Shown here piece after piece: positions 17,809 to 26,682 of a stretch of DNA of 64,000 nucleotides (positions are counted from its first letter, which is position 1; every line of letters starts with the position of its first letter). The stretch comes from CALRWV02 sp943371965. GTDB lineage: Bacteria > Bacteroidota > JABWAT01. The stretch lies in NCBI GenBank assembly GCA_943371965.1, contig CALRWV020000005.1, positions 186,001 to 250,000 of the forward strand, given 5' to 3'. Both the position numbers and the translations under genes were made by a program. The notes under the pieces are model-generated. The model saw nothing but the letters and a program-made list of their open reading frames with translations, did no database searches and was not told the DNA's origin.

Positions 17809-17830
17809 TTTAGAAAAGGAAATTAAAGCA

Positions 17831-18517
17831 ATGAAAAAGATGATCTTCATTTCAGCTTCTTTAGTCATTCTTGCATCATTCATGAGCGGATTTTACATGA
17901 TTGCAGAAGACCAAGTGGCAATTTTTACAAAAGTTTACAATGATGTACAAGTAAAACCTGAAAAAGGAAACTGGTACACTGCAAAACGTGCAGGTGCGTT
18001 GCAAAATGGTGACAACATTAAAACAGGTGACCAGTCAAATGCAGTTGTTAAATTTATGGATGGATCTATTCTTAGAATCCGTCCGAAAAGTGAGTTGACC
18101 GTTTTTTCTGAAAGAAATGGTTCGAAAATCGATAAATCGATATCAGTTGATGTTGGTACTATCGGTTTTGATGTTAGAAAAAGAAAAGATGAAGCATTCA
18201 GATTTACTTCACCTACTTCTGTAGCTTCTATTAGAGGAACTGATGGTGGTTATTCTACTGATGATGCAAATGATATTCTTACTATATTAACTGGTTTGGG
18301 TGATCTTGAAAATAAAGTTACTGGTCAGAAAGTAGAAGTATCTTCAGGTCAAACCGGTGTTCTTGACAAAAAAACAGGTTCTGTAACTTTCAGAAAAAGT
18401 AACGAGTCTGATTTATCAATTACCGGTGAAACACCAGGTACAGGTCATACAATAAAAATTGAGTTCAAGATGCCAGACCAAAGTATCAAAAATCTTGAAA
18501 TTCAGTACGAAGAATAA
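17831..18517 (+). CDS. FecR-domain exported protein
   Basis: 228 residues: signal peptide (MKKMIFISASLVILASF, residues 1-20), then a FecR domain with the family pattern of a W-x-x-A-k-x-G-x-L-x-x-G-D-x-I-x-T motif (here NWYTAKRAGALQNGDNIKTG, residues 48-67), AVVKFMDGSILRIRPKSEL, and a second block VASIRGTDGGYS (about 136). It lacks an anti-sigma N-terminal segment and the SPOR/TonB signalling region, so it is not a classical FecR transducer but a periplasmic FecR-domain sensor of the kind found beside CHASE2 cyclases. A strong terminator follows its stop. Confidence 0.83.
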   Translation: MKKMIFISASLVILASFMSGFYMIAEDQVAIFTKVYNDVQVKPEKGNWYTAKRAGALQNGDNIKTGDQSNAVVKFMDGSILRIRPKSELTVFSERNGSKIDKSISVDVGTIGFDVRKRKDEAFRFTSPTSVASIRGTDGGYSTDDANDILTILTGLGDLENKVTGQKVEVSSGQTGVLDKKTGSVTFRKSNESDLSITGETPGTGHTIKIEFKMPDQSIKNLEIQYEE

Positions 18518-18574
18518 AAATATCGTAATCGGATTTTGATAAATTAAACTACTTAAAGTGCTTGACTTACACAT

Positions 18575-18614
18575 AACCAGATTGGATTTTTGTCCAATCT
18601 GGTTAATTTTTTTT
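18575..18614 (+). terminator. Strong Rho-independent terminator after the FecR gene
   Basis: A perfect 12-bp stem AACCAGATTGGA / TCCAATCTGGTT with a 6-base loop, then AATTTTTTTT. It separates the exported protein/FecR unit from the beta-barrel gene, so the latter needs its own promoter or read-through. Confidence 0.95.
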
Positions 18615-18638
18615 AAGAGAATCGAGAGGGACTAGGTT

Positions 18639-21218
18639 ATGAGCAAATTATTGAAAATCGGTATCACTATCCTGTCAGTTTTTCTGTTCAGTTTTATTCT
18701 TACTGCTCAGCAAACTGCTCAACTTAAAGTAACAACTGCAGCAGATCCAAAGGAAGGAGAGCCAATTGTTGTTTTAGTAACCCCAAACCCCGCAAATTTA
18801 AGTTTGAATAAAGTTACTTTTTATTATAGGGCACCTGGTGGAAATTTTATACCAAATGAAATGACCTTTGATAAAGGAGCATATACATTTTCAATTCCAG
18901 CAAATAAAGTAGTTCCTCCATCAATCGAATATTATGTTATTGCATCAAAAAATGATGGCACAAATCTTATTTTTCCTGGAATTACTTCTGAACAACCAGA
19001 AGTTGATGTTCAAAACTCTCCTGCTTTTTTCTCAGTTCGTCCGGTAACAGCTGATGAAACTGTTACTATTTTAATGGGTGAACCAGGAGCAACTGCATCT
19101 GTTGATGATTTTATTATCATGATGTCCTATTACAGAATTTCAGAGCAAATTGATATTAAATCAATTAAGCTGACTATCAACGGACTTGATGTCACTTCAA
19201 AATCAACAATTACATCAGATGCGTTGACATACTTACCAGAAACTCCACCAGCACCTGGAATGCTTGACATCTCTTTTAATGCTAAATTGAAAGATGGTTC
19301 AGCTGTTGGTCCAATTACCTGGAAGACAACTGCTGCATCTGCAGAAGTTGCTGAAGAAATAGCAGCTGAAGAGAAGAATTTTAACATTAGCGGTAATGTT
19401 TGGGATGAGGCCAGATATGAAAATATTGCAGGTTCAAGCAACACTTACCACAGAGCAAACTTTTCAGCTTCTGGAAATTATAAATGGTTAAATTTCAGCA
19501 CGAACCTTTTAGGAACATCTGAAGAAAAATCATTCCTCCAACCAAGTAACAGATATTCCTTAAAATTTATGACTGAATATCTGGATTTGGGTTTTGGTGA
19601 TGTTTATCCTTCTTTTTCACGGTTGGTAATGAACGGTACAAGAGTTCGCGGACTTGAAGTGAATCTTAAATTGAAAGCAATCAATATTGATTTTACAACT
19701 GGCCAAATGGTTCGTGGCGTAGAAGCTAATTTAAACGAAAGTGATTTTTACGTTGATCAACATAGCTCAATACAAGCAGATACTCTTGCAGAAAAAGGTT
19801 ATATTCTTTACAAAGGAAAATATGTAAGAAGAATTAATAATGGAACATATGAAAGAAGCCTTACTTCGGGTAAATTATCTTTTGGTAACAAACTTGAAGG
19901 TTTCAATTGGGGACTAACATTTTTAAAAGCTATTGATGATACTTCTTCAAATTTGAATGGTGGTCAGGCATCTGCAAATTTGGCCTTTGGTTCTGATATG
20001 CAGGTAGTATTGGATAACAACAGATTTAATTGGTATGCAGATGCAGCAATGTCAGCTGGTAACAATGATATTAGAAATGGTTTGGATTCAACTTCAAAGA
20101 AAACATTGGAAGATAACCTTCCTTCATTTATTAAGTTAAACACAATCGAAAGCATACTTCCACTCTCAACTGGGCTTGTTGCTCCTCTAGGAACCAGTCA
20201 AATTCTTGACTTTATGGCTTTGCAAACTGGGTTAAAACTTAACTATTGGAATAATTTTTTGAAAGCTGAATTTGTCAGATATGGGGCAAGTTATAAATCG
20301 GATGGTCTTTCTTATTTGCAAAACGATTTGCAGGGTTTAAAGTTTACTGACCGTTTGAGACTTTTTCAAAATAAATTAATTGTATCTGGCGGTTATGATC
20401 GACTAACAGATAATTTGGCAAAAGCAAAAGATGCTCGTGTTGCAAATCCGTTGGTTCCTGGAGACACCATTACAGTTGATGGAACAACACTTAAACAGGT
20501 AATCAGATCAGGAATTGCTGTATTTCCGGGTGGGAAATGGCCCAGTTTAAGTATTGATTTCATTCAAAATAAAAACACAAATGATTTGTTTGATACTCAA
20601 CCTGCTGCCGCTGATAACGTAAGCAAAACTTTTCAGATTTCATCATCTTATGGTTTTTCAGTTGGAGAAGCTTATCATAATGTGAGTGTTTCATTTGCAA
20701 CAACAAATAAAATAGATAATAGAAATCAGACTACGATTTTAAATTATGGTATTGCAAATGTTGATCAGAAAAACAGATCAATCTTTCTATCTTACAGTAC
20801 TACTATAGGAAATGACTTATCAGTCGGTGGAAGTTTTACAAATTCGTTGAGTGATTACAATACAATTGCTGTACAGGATACAGCCACCAAACCCAACCCA
20901 AAAGTTAATCCAAGCCCAACTGATCCCAAAAGAGTTCCACTTGAAAAAGGTGATGTTGGTTATGCAAAACTGGTTGGAAAAGAAACAACTTTTAATATCA
21001 TCGAAGTTAATGCTGTTAAAATGATGTTCAACAACAAGTTAAAAGTTGGTGGAAGAGCGAACATGACACTTAGTGATAATAACCAATATTTGTTTGGTGG
21101 AAATGCTGAATATATGTTGATTAAAAACTTATTTGCCACCTATGATTTGAACTATTTTATTAATTCCGGTGGAACAAACGATTTTATTACTGCAATACGT
21201 TTACAATGGGTATTTTAA
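18639..21218 (+). CDS. Putative outer-membrane beta-barrel protein with N-terminal Ig-like region
   Basis: 859 residues with a signal peptide (about 1-23, ending TAQQ). Residues ~25-230 are Ig-like (VTPNPANLSLNKVTFYYRAPGG, SIEYYVIASKNDGT), and ~245-859 show alternating hydrophobic/polar strands typical of a large barrel, for example YHRANFSASGNYKWLNFSTNL and NQYLFGGNAEYMLIKNLFATYDLNYF. The last residue is phenylalanine in RLQWVF, the C-terminal signature recognised by the BAM machinery. No specific family recognised. It lies between a FecR protein and a CHASE2 cyclase, so a role in sensing or supplying the signal is possible, but this is inference. A GAGAGGGA purine run precedes the ATG. Confidence 0.72.
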   Translation: MSKLLKIGITILSVFLFSFILTAQQTAQLKVTTAADPKEGEPIVVLVTPNPANLSLNKVTFYYRAPGGNFIPNEMTFDKGAYTFSIPANKVVPPSIEYYVIASKNDGTNLIFPGITSEQPEVDVQNSPAFFSVRPVTADETVTILMGEPGATASVDDFIIMMSYYRISEQIDIKSIKLTINGLDVTSKSTITSDALTYLPETPPAPGMLDISFNAKLKDGSAVGPITWKTTAASAEVAEEIAAEEKNFNISGNVWDEARYENIAGSSNTYHRANFSASGNYKWLNFSTNLLGTSEEKSFLQPSNRYSLKFMTEYLDLGFGDVYPSFSRLVMNGTRVRGLEVNLKLKAINIDFTTGQMVRGVEANLNESDFYVDQHSSIQADTLAEKGYILYKGKYVRRINNGTYERSLTSGKLSFGNKLEGFNWGLTFLKAIDDTSSNLNGGQASANLAFGSDMQVVLDNNRFNWYADAAMSAGNNDIRNGLDSTSKKTLEDNLPSFIKLNTIESILPLSTGLVAPLGTSQILDFMALQTGLKLNYWNNFLKAEFVRYGASYKSDGLSYLQNDLQGLKFTDRLRLFQNKLIVSGGYDRLTDNLAKAKDARVANPLVPGDTITVDGTTLKQVIRSGIAVFPGGKWPSLSIDFIQNKNTNDLFDTQPAAADNVSKTFQISSSYGFSVGEAYHNVSVSFATTNKIDNRNQTTILNYGIANVDQKNRSIFLSYSTTIGNDLSVGGSFTNSLSDYNTIAVQDTATKPNPKVNPSPTDPKRVPLEKGDVGYAKLVGKETTFNIIEVNAVKMMFNNKLKVGGRANMTLSDNNQYLFGGNAEYMLIKNLFATYDLNYFINSGGTNDFITAIRLQWVF

Positions 21219-21252
21219 TAATCAGTCATGTTTAAATTTAAATGAATGTCAG

Positions 21253-21285
21253 CAACGGGCTCTTAAGTGAGTCCGTTGTCGTTTT
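21253..21285 (+). terminator. Terminator between beta-barrel and cyclase genes
   Basis: CAACGGGCTC / GAGTCCGTTG hairpin (one G-T type mismatch in the stem) around TTAAGT, followed by TCGTTTT. The T-run is short, so termination may be partial and allow read-through into the cyclase gene. Confidence 0.8.
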
Positions 21286-21321
21286 AAGAGTAATCAATGT
21301 TTTGATCTTTTGGAGGATTAA

Positions 21322-23892
21322 ATGAGCGAAGAGAAGAAAGAAAAAAAATCGGTCTCAATTTTCAAGAACCTTTACTTTACAGGTTTGATCTTGAGTATTC
21401 TTGTTACAATTCTTGCATTTTTTATTTCACAAACACCTTATTTTGAAAAAACCGAGTTGCAGTCAATTGATACAAGATTCCAAAAAAGAGGACCTGAACA
21501 AGGTTTTAAAGAACGGTCAAACGTAATTATTATCGGAATAGATGATGAAGCAATAGACAACCTGCCTGGAAGTTATCCTTTTCCCCGTTCGTACTACGGT
21601 AAAGTGATTGAAAATATGAATAAAGCGGGTGCAAAAGCAGTCGGAATCGATTTACTGTTTGATGCCATTGATACAAGAAATAAGGATGGTGACTCAACAC
21701 TCCGGGTAATTTTGAGTAATTATAAAAATGCTGTTTTGGCAGGCCGTCAAGAAACAGAGACTGTTTCCCGCGGACAATATGAGATGAAATCAACTGATTC
21801 ATTGGTGTTCAGGAATATTTTTGCAGACATCCCAGGAGTTAACTTGGGCTTCGTGAATGTTCAACCTGATCAGGATGGAGTTTACCGGAAATATATTGTT
21901 TCAGCTGAACTCCCAAATGGTGAAATGATGTCATCATTGGCAACATCTGTTTTCAAATATGCAAAGGAATTTGAAAACGATAAGAAACTTGAAATCAGGA
22001 AAATAAATGATCATTTCCAATTTGGTGAAATGAAAGACAATGATTTTATACTTCAGGATTCCATGTCATATCCACAATGGGATTCCTATTCGCTTCAACT
22101 GAACTATTATGGACCTGAAAAATCATTTACTTATATCTCAATGGATAAAGTAATGGATGATGAAACAGTCATAACAAAACCTGAAAGAGAAAACATCAGA
22201 GTTCTTGCCGAAGATATGGGAATGACACCTGAACAGGTGATTGCTGATACAACATTGTATCCTCAATGGGCAGAAGACAGTTTTGATGATGCTTACCTGG
22301 CTTCGTTCGACGGATCACAACCTTTGGGTTTCAGATACTCTGATACTTTCAAGGATAAACTCGTGTTTGTCGGTTCTGCAAATCCGGAAGATAAAGATAT
22401 TCTGAATGTTCCTTACCGTTCCGGTGACCAGAAATCAGGAACCAATCTGATGTATGGAGTTGAAATTCACGCAACAGCAGCACAAAATTATATTGACCAT
22501 AATTTTTTAAGACCGCTTTCAAATGGAACTCTTTTATCAATTATGTTTGTGATTACTTATGTTATTTTTCTTTTGACTACAGGAATCAAACATTTAAAGG
22601 TTAAAAATTTTCTATACCTGTCAATTGTGAATTTTGTTTTCATTTTTGGAGTAGTTTATACAGCGATAAATCTATTAAATGATATCGGATTAGTTCCTTT
22701 GGCATCAATGATTCCGGAATTTGAAAACCCATACTTGTCCGCTTATTTCCCGCTACTGTACGTTTTCCTTATCGTAGTTGGAATTTTATTTTATCAGCAC
22801 AAAAAAGGTGGATTTGATCAGGAGCTTACTGCAGAGTTCAGTAACATTATCATCGTTATTATCAGTATTTATGGCGTTATTGGACTTGGACAATATCTCT
22901 TTGAGAATGAACTGATTATGATGAGAATTGTACCGGTTTCAGCATCAATATTGCTTGGGTATGTGGGTTCAATCGGTTATCAGTATTTAACGGAATCAAA
23001 ACAGAAAAAAGTAATCAAGGGAATTTTCAGTTTTTATGTAAACAAGGAAGTTGTTGATAAAATGCTTGAAAATCCGGATTCAGTTAAATTGGGCGGAGAA
23101 AAACTGGAAATGTCTGTTATGTTTTCTGATCTCTCCGGCTTTACAACAATTTCTGAAATGCTTTCCCCAGAGGATTTGGTAAAACTTCTGAATGAATATC
23201 TGGGTTCCATGACAGATATTATTATGGCCGAAGGTGGTACTGTCGATAAATATATCGGTGATGCCATCATGGCTTTCTGGGGTGCTCCAATTCATCAACC
23301 TGATCACGCATTGAAAGCGTGTCGGGCTATTATGAAACAACAGAAACGGCTACATGAACTTCAACAGGGTTGGATTGATAAAGGTTATCCAAAATTGGTT
23401 GCCCGTTTTGGTTTGAATACCGGTCATATGGTTGTTGGTAATATGGGATCCGCTACCCGTTTCAATTATACAGTTATGGGAGATTCCGTTAACCTGGCCG
23501 CACGTTTGGAACCCGCAAATAAAGAATTTGAAACCTATGTTATGATCTCAGAATTTACTCAGGCAAAAGTAAAGGATGAGTTCCTGACACGTCAGTTGGA
23601 TTTGCTTCAGGTAAAGGGAAAAACAAAACCTGTAACAGTATTTGAACTGATGGCTGATAAATCGGATGAACCGAATTTGCAGCATCTTGTCAGTATTGCA
23701 ACAGTTTATACTGAAGGATTGAATCTTTATTATGCTCAGAAATGGGATGAAGCAATTGAAAAATTCCATGAGGTTTTGACCATTGATCCTAATGATGGAC
23801 CATCAAAAACGTATATTCACAGGTGTGAAGAATTCAAAGAAAATCCGCCGGAACCAGGTTGGATTGGTGTTTATATCATGAAACATAAATAA
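21322..23892 (+). CDS. CHASE2-domain class III adenylate cyclase
   Basis: 856 residues with a good GGAGG site 7 bases before the ATG. An N-terminal membrane helix (about 18-40) leads to an extracytoplasmic CHASE2 domain (about 45-395: NVIIIGIDDEAIDNLPG, KAVGIDLLFD). Three or four membrane segments follow (about 410-560). The cyclase domain (about 590-770) has both metal aspartates, Asp603 in FSDLSGF and Asp647 in YIGDAIMAFWG, the adenine-type lysine just before YIGD, and GDSVNLAARLE with the transition-state Asn/Arg. A short TPR-like tail (about 790-845) ends the protein. It should make cAMP in response to an envelope signal. FecR proteins are recurrent neighbours of CHASE2 cyclases. Confidence 0.93.
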   Translation: MSEEKKEKKSVSIFKNLYFTGLILSILVTILAFFISQTPYFEKTELQSIDTRFQKRGPEQGFKERSNVIIIGIDDEAIDNLPGSYPFPRSYYGKVIENMNKAGAKAVGIDLLFDAIDTRNKDGDSTLRVILSNYKNAVLAGRQETETVSRGQYEMKSTDSLVFRNIFADIPGVNLGFVNVQPDQDGVYRKYIVSAELPNGEMMSSLATSVFKYAKEFENDKKLEIRKINDHFQFGEMKDNDFILQDSMSYPQWDSYSLQLNYYGPEKSFTYISMDKVMDDETVITKPERENIRVLAEDMGMTPEQVIADTTLYPQWAEDSFDDAYLASFDGSQPLGFRYSDTFKDKLVFVGSANPEDKDILNVPYRSGDQKSGTNLMYGVEIHATAAQNYIDHNFLRPLSNGTLLSIMFVITYVIFLLTTGIKHLKVKNFLYLSIVNFVFIFGVVYTAINLLNDIGLVPLASMIPEFENPYLSAYFPLLYVFLIVVGILFYQHKKGGFDQELTAEFSNIIIVIISIYGVIGLGQYLFENELIMMRIVPVSASILLGYVGSIGYQYLTESKQKKVIKGIFSFYVNKEVVDKMLENPDSVKLGGEKLEMSVMFSDLSGFTTISEMLSPEDLVKLLNEYLGSMTDIIMAEGGTVDKYIGDAIMAFWGAPIHQPDHALKACRAIMKQQKRLHELQQGWIDKGYPKLVARFGLNTGHMVVGNMGSATRFNYTVMGDSVNLAARLEPANKEFETYVMISEFTQAKVKDEFLTRQLDLLQVKGKTKPVTVFELMADKSDEPNLQHLVSIATVYTEGLNLYYAQKWDEAIEKFHEVLTIDPNDGPSKTYIHRCEEFKENPPEPGWIGVYIMKHK

Positions 23893-23915
23893 TTCGGATT
23901 CGAATTATTCTTAAC

Positions 23916-23946
23916 AAAAAGGCAAACTGAAATGTTTGCCTTTTTT
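23916..23946. terminator. Bidirectional terminator
   Basis: AAAAAGGCAAAC / GTTTGCCTTTTTT hairpin with a TGAAAT-centred loop, giving a T-run on both strands. It serves the cyclase gene (rightward) and the DUF1684 gene (leftward). A second small hairpin, AATAATTCG GATT CGAATTATT, lies just before it at 23889-23910. Confidence 0.9.
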
Positions 23947-23952
23947 GTTTAA

Positions 23953-24579
23953 TCAATTAATATGAAACATCTTTTCACCCGCTTTTATTTCAAAGTTCAG
24001 ATGATTTTCCTTTGGTGGAATAGGACAGGAATAACGGTGAGAATAATTGCAATATGGATTGTAAGCCGAGTTGAAATCGAGTGAAAATGTATCGTTGTCA
24101 TTTAATGGACCATGGATATCAATATATCTTCCTGCAACATAACTTTCCTTGCCGGAAGTTTCATCAGTAAAAGGTATAAAATAATAAGTAGAATCCAATA
24201 ATCCTTTTCTGGTTTGAAGCAGATAAACTGACAAACTCAATTCTTTTTCTCCAATCGAGAATTCTGCTTTTCCAATTTTAAATCCTTTTCTGGGTTCGCC
24301 GGTTGAAGTTGCCATGACAATGGAATCAGGTTTTTCGTTTTTTTCAAAAATTGCAATTGTTCTGAAAGTTGAATCAACATCAAAATAATTAAGCCCATCA
24401 AAGTCTGATATTTTTTCAGAATCAAGAGGAGAGGTTTCAATCAGTTTGAATTCTGAGTTTTTCTGATCACGTTCTTTTTGAATTGAAAGCTCATATTTTG
24501 AAGGCAGTTGACAGGAAAAAAACAAAAAGGGAGTGAAAACAATAAACGATACCAATTTGATTGCCGATAACGATTTCAC
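23953..24579 (-). CDS. DUF1684 lipoprotein
   Basis: 208 residues. The N-terminus is a lipoprotein signal with the cysteine in FFSCQ (residue 23). The DUF1684 hallmarks are near the C-terminus: GRYIDIHGP (about 148), then FNSAYNPYCNYSHRYSCPIP (about 168-188) and the ending EIKAGEK. The family is widespread in Bacteroidota and actinobacteria and has no established function. The cysteine/tyrosine/proline-rich block is fully conserved here. The gene probably has its own promoter in the 58-base gap to the PorV-like gene or is the second gene of that unit. Confidence 0.86.
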   Translation of the reverse strand: MKSLSAIKLVSFIVFTPFLFFSCQLPSKYELSIQKERDQKNSEFKLIETSPLDSEKISDFDGLNYFDVDSTFRTIAIFEKNEKPDSIVMATSTGEPRKGFKIGKAEFSIGEKELSLSVYLLQTRKGLLDSTYYFIPFTDETSGKESYVAGRYIDIHGPLNDNDTFSLDFNSAYNPYCNYSHRYSCPIPPKENHLNFEIKAGEKMFHIN

Positions 24580-24637
24580 AATAAAGAATCCTTTATTTTT
24601 TTGTATAATTTTGTCGTGTTTAAGATGTAGTTAATTA

Positions 24638-25639
24638 TTACGGGCGGGGTATTTTATCCAGGGCAAGTGAAAAACTGATTCTGTGGCTGTTCCCCAGTGA
24701 CTCTTCCCTGTTGAAATATTCAAAGGCGTAATCAATCCATAAAGCTTTAACCTTAATTCCTGCTCCAACATTGAATAGTTTTAACTCATTGATTCCAACT
24801 CTCAAATTGAATTTTTCCATGTAATCATATTCAAGACCAGCCTTGAAATCACCTGAAACTGGACCAACATTGATTTGAGCTGTTGATTTTCGGTTTTCGA
24901 AGCGGTTTACCATTCCTGCAGAAAATAAAGTTCTTCCAATAAAAACTGGTAGAGAATAGGAAACACCGGTTTCAATGCTGGGTGAAATAAGTTCAGATTT
25001 TCCGGTATTCCAAGTTAAAAGAGTGGAAGTTACATCATGGGCAACCAAACCAATTTTCAGGTTTTCAATTTCGTAAACGTTAGTGAATTGAGTTCCCACA
25101 TCCAAACCAAAACCCCATGCTGACGCTACAGTGCCATAACTCTGGCGGATAACTTTTGCCGTAGCCCCAATCGGCATTCCGAAAAATCGTGTTGAAGCAA
25201 GAGATCCATAAGCTACATAAATTGCAGAATTGAAATAAGTTGGTACAAAGCCTTCTTTTGGCTGATTTTTTACTTCATCCCAACCGTTTCTTGTGTCTGC
25301 AATATCATCAATACCGTTTCTGAGAACACCGAATCCCAGTGTTGTTTCACCATCAAAAGGGTAAGAGAAGGCGATAAAATCAAATTTAACCAAACCGGAA
25401 AAACGTTCATTATGCATGAATGAAATTTCAGGATAGTCGGTTTTTGTAAGACCAGCCGGATTCCAATAAACTGAAAAAGGATCGGAAATAAATGATACTG
25501 CATTGTTTCCCATTCCCAGATACCTCGAACCGACACCACCGGCCATAAACTCTCCGGCATATTTATCAAATATCTGTGCATTTCCGGTGGAAACAGCAAA
25601 AATTGTTAATAGAGCGTAGATGGAAGTTTTTGTTTTCAT
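24638..25639 (-). CDS. PorV/PorQ-family outer-membrane protein
   Basis: 333 residues: signal peptide (about 1-21, ending GNAQ), then the typical PorV/PorQ opening with AGEFMAGGVGSRYLGMGNNAVSF (phrases AGGVGSRYLGMG and DPFSVYWNPAGL at about 33-68). The rest is barrel-like strands, as in FadL-fold proteins. PorV is the outer-membrane subunit of the T9SS that shuttles substrates to the attachment complex; PorQ and other paralogues share the fold. The T9SS-signal protein at 34916-38032 supports a working T9SS in this organism. Which paralogue this is cannot be decided; there are usually several. Confidence 0.8.
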   Translation of the reverse strand: MKTKTSIYALLTIFAVSTGNAQIFDKYAGEFMAGGVGSRYLGMGNNAVSFISDPFSVYWNPAGLTKTDYPEISFMHNERFSGLVKFDFIAFSYPFDGETTLGFGVLRNGIDDIADTRNGWDEVKNQPKEGFVPTYFNSAIYVAYGSLASTRFFGMPIGATAKVIRQSYGTVASAWGFGLDVGTQFTNVYEIENLKIGLVAHDVTSTLLTWNTGKSELISPSIETGVSYSLPVFIGRTLFSAGMVNRFENRKSTAQINVGPVSGDFKAGLEYDYMEKFNLRVGINELKLFNVGAGIKVKALWIDYAFEYFNREESLGNSHRISFSLALDKIPRP

Positions 25640-25660
25640 TTTTGCAAAATCGTAATTTCA
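25629..25660 (+). promoter_or_regulatory. Possible Bacteroidota-type promoter for the DUF2085 gene
   Basis: TTTG at 25629-25632, 20 bases, then TAATTTCA at 25653-25660, a six-of-eight match to TAnnTTTG. It would start transcription near 25667, just before the AAAGG ribosome site at 25672. Low confidence because the -7 box is imperfect. Confidence 0.3.
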
Positions 25661-25685
25661 CAGTTAAAAATAAAGGTAAAAATTC

Positions 25686-26153
25686 ATCGACAAATTACTG
25701 ACTTCTAGAAACTTTATTCTGGCTGTTTTTATTTGGAATTTCCTGATTTGGTCATTTCCGCTGTTTGTACATCAATTTCCCTTGGTATCAATTCTGACTT
25801 ACAAATTTTTTCAGCCGATTTGCCATCACAATCCATCCTCAACTTTTACAATTAATTCTGTTTTACTTCCGGTATGTGTAAGATGCACTTCCATTTATTT
25901 CGGTTCACTTGTTGGTTCATTGATTCCAATTGCAATATTTTATTTCAAGAAAATGGACTTGAACGTTTCGGTTTGGATTATTTACATTCCGGCAATTCTG
26001 ATGATATTGGATGTTGGGCTAAATATATTCAATTTGAAAGAACCGGAATGGAGTACGAAAATAATAACAGGTTGTGCTTTTGGAATTGGTATAGGTTGGT
26101 TTCTAACTTTGCAATTAATAAAAATTACAAGACTTAAGAAAGCTGAAAAATGA
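25686..26153 (+). CDS. DUF2085 membrane protein, probable ATC start
   Basis: 155 residues if read from the ATC at 25686; the first conventional start in frame is a TTG at 25782. The extended frame adds a membrane helix (FILAVFIWNFLIWSFPLFV) before the DUF2085 core, and AAAGG lies 9 bases before the ATC. No ATG, GTG or TTG occurs in frame between the stop at 25677 and 25782. The core has FFQPICHHNPSSTF (about 43-56) and LPVCVRCTSIYFG (about 65-77), the cysteine/histidine pattern of the family, and three more helices. Function unknown. The stop overlaps the next start (ATGA). A TTG-started short form without the first helix is the alternative. Confidence 0.72.
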   Translation: MDKLLTSRNFILAVFIWNFLIWSFPLFVHQFPLVSILTYKFFQPICHHNPSSTFTINSVLLPVCVRCTSIYFGSLVGSLIPIAIFYFKKMDLNVSVWIIYIPAILMILDVGLNIFNLKEPEWSTKIITGCAFGIGIGWFLTLQLIKITRLKKAEK

Positions 26154-26662
26154 TTTCTGAACAAAAAACCAAGTTTATCCTGATTGGTGGATTAATTTCT
26201 GCCCTAAGTATGGTAATCCCGGGAGTTTCTTTGATCAATTGCTTCTGCTGTGCTGGAATTGCACTTGGCGGATATTTTTCGGTTTATTTTTACCATCGAG
26301 CTGGTCATGGTTTACTTTCAACAAGTGAAGGAGCTTTGATGGGCTTAATGTCGGGGGTTTTTGGTGGATTATTATTTGTCAGTTTGAATTTACTGATCAT
26401 GCAGGCTGCAGGGCTTGATGAAACAGAAAGACAAATGAAAGAATTTTTTGAAGGGTTTTCTTCTTCAACAGGAAACAGTGAAGTTTTGGGTCAACTAGAA
26501 TCTGTTCAGAATTTTATGCACAATAATTTTTTTCTTGTTACCATGATTGAAGCATTTTTCTATTCCATTTTGTTTGGAGTTTTTTCCTTACTAGGTGGTT
26601 TGCTAAGAGCTTCTCAGGATCAGAAAAAACAAACTCCTCCTCCAACTTTTCCAGTTATCTGA
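26150..26662 (+). CDS. Small membrane protein of unknown function
   Basis: 170 residues with about four hydrophobic segments: 10-28 (ILIGGLISALSMVIPGVSL), 33-52 (with a CFCCAGIALGGY cysteine cluster), 62-85, and 125-152. A soluble, acidic stretch (DETERQMKEFFEGFSSSTGN) separates the third and fourth. No family recognised with certainty. It overlaps the DUF2085 gene by ATGA and ends 20 bases before the next membrane protein gene, so the three form one small operon. The clustered cysteines echo the cysteine motifs of the DUF2085 neighbour and may bind metal, which is a guess. Confidence 0.68.
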   Translation: MISEQKTKFILIGGLISALSMVIPGVSLINCFCCAGIALGGYFSVYFYHRAGHGLLSTSEGALMGLMSGVFGGLLFVSLNLLIMQAAGLDETERQMKEFFEGFSSSTGNSEVLGQLESVQNFMHNNFFLVTMIEAFFYSILFGVFSLLGGLLRASQDQKKQTPPPTFPVI

Positions 26663-26682
26663 TTTATCAAAACGAAACATAA

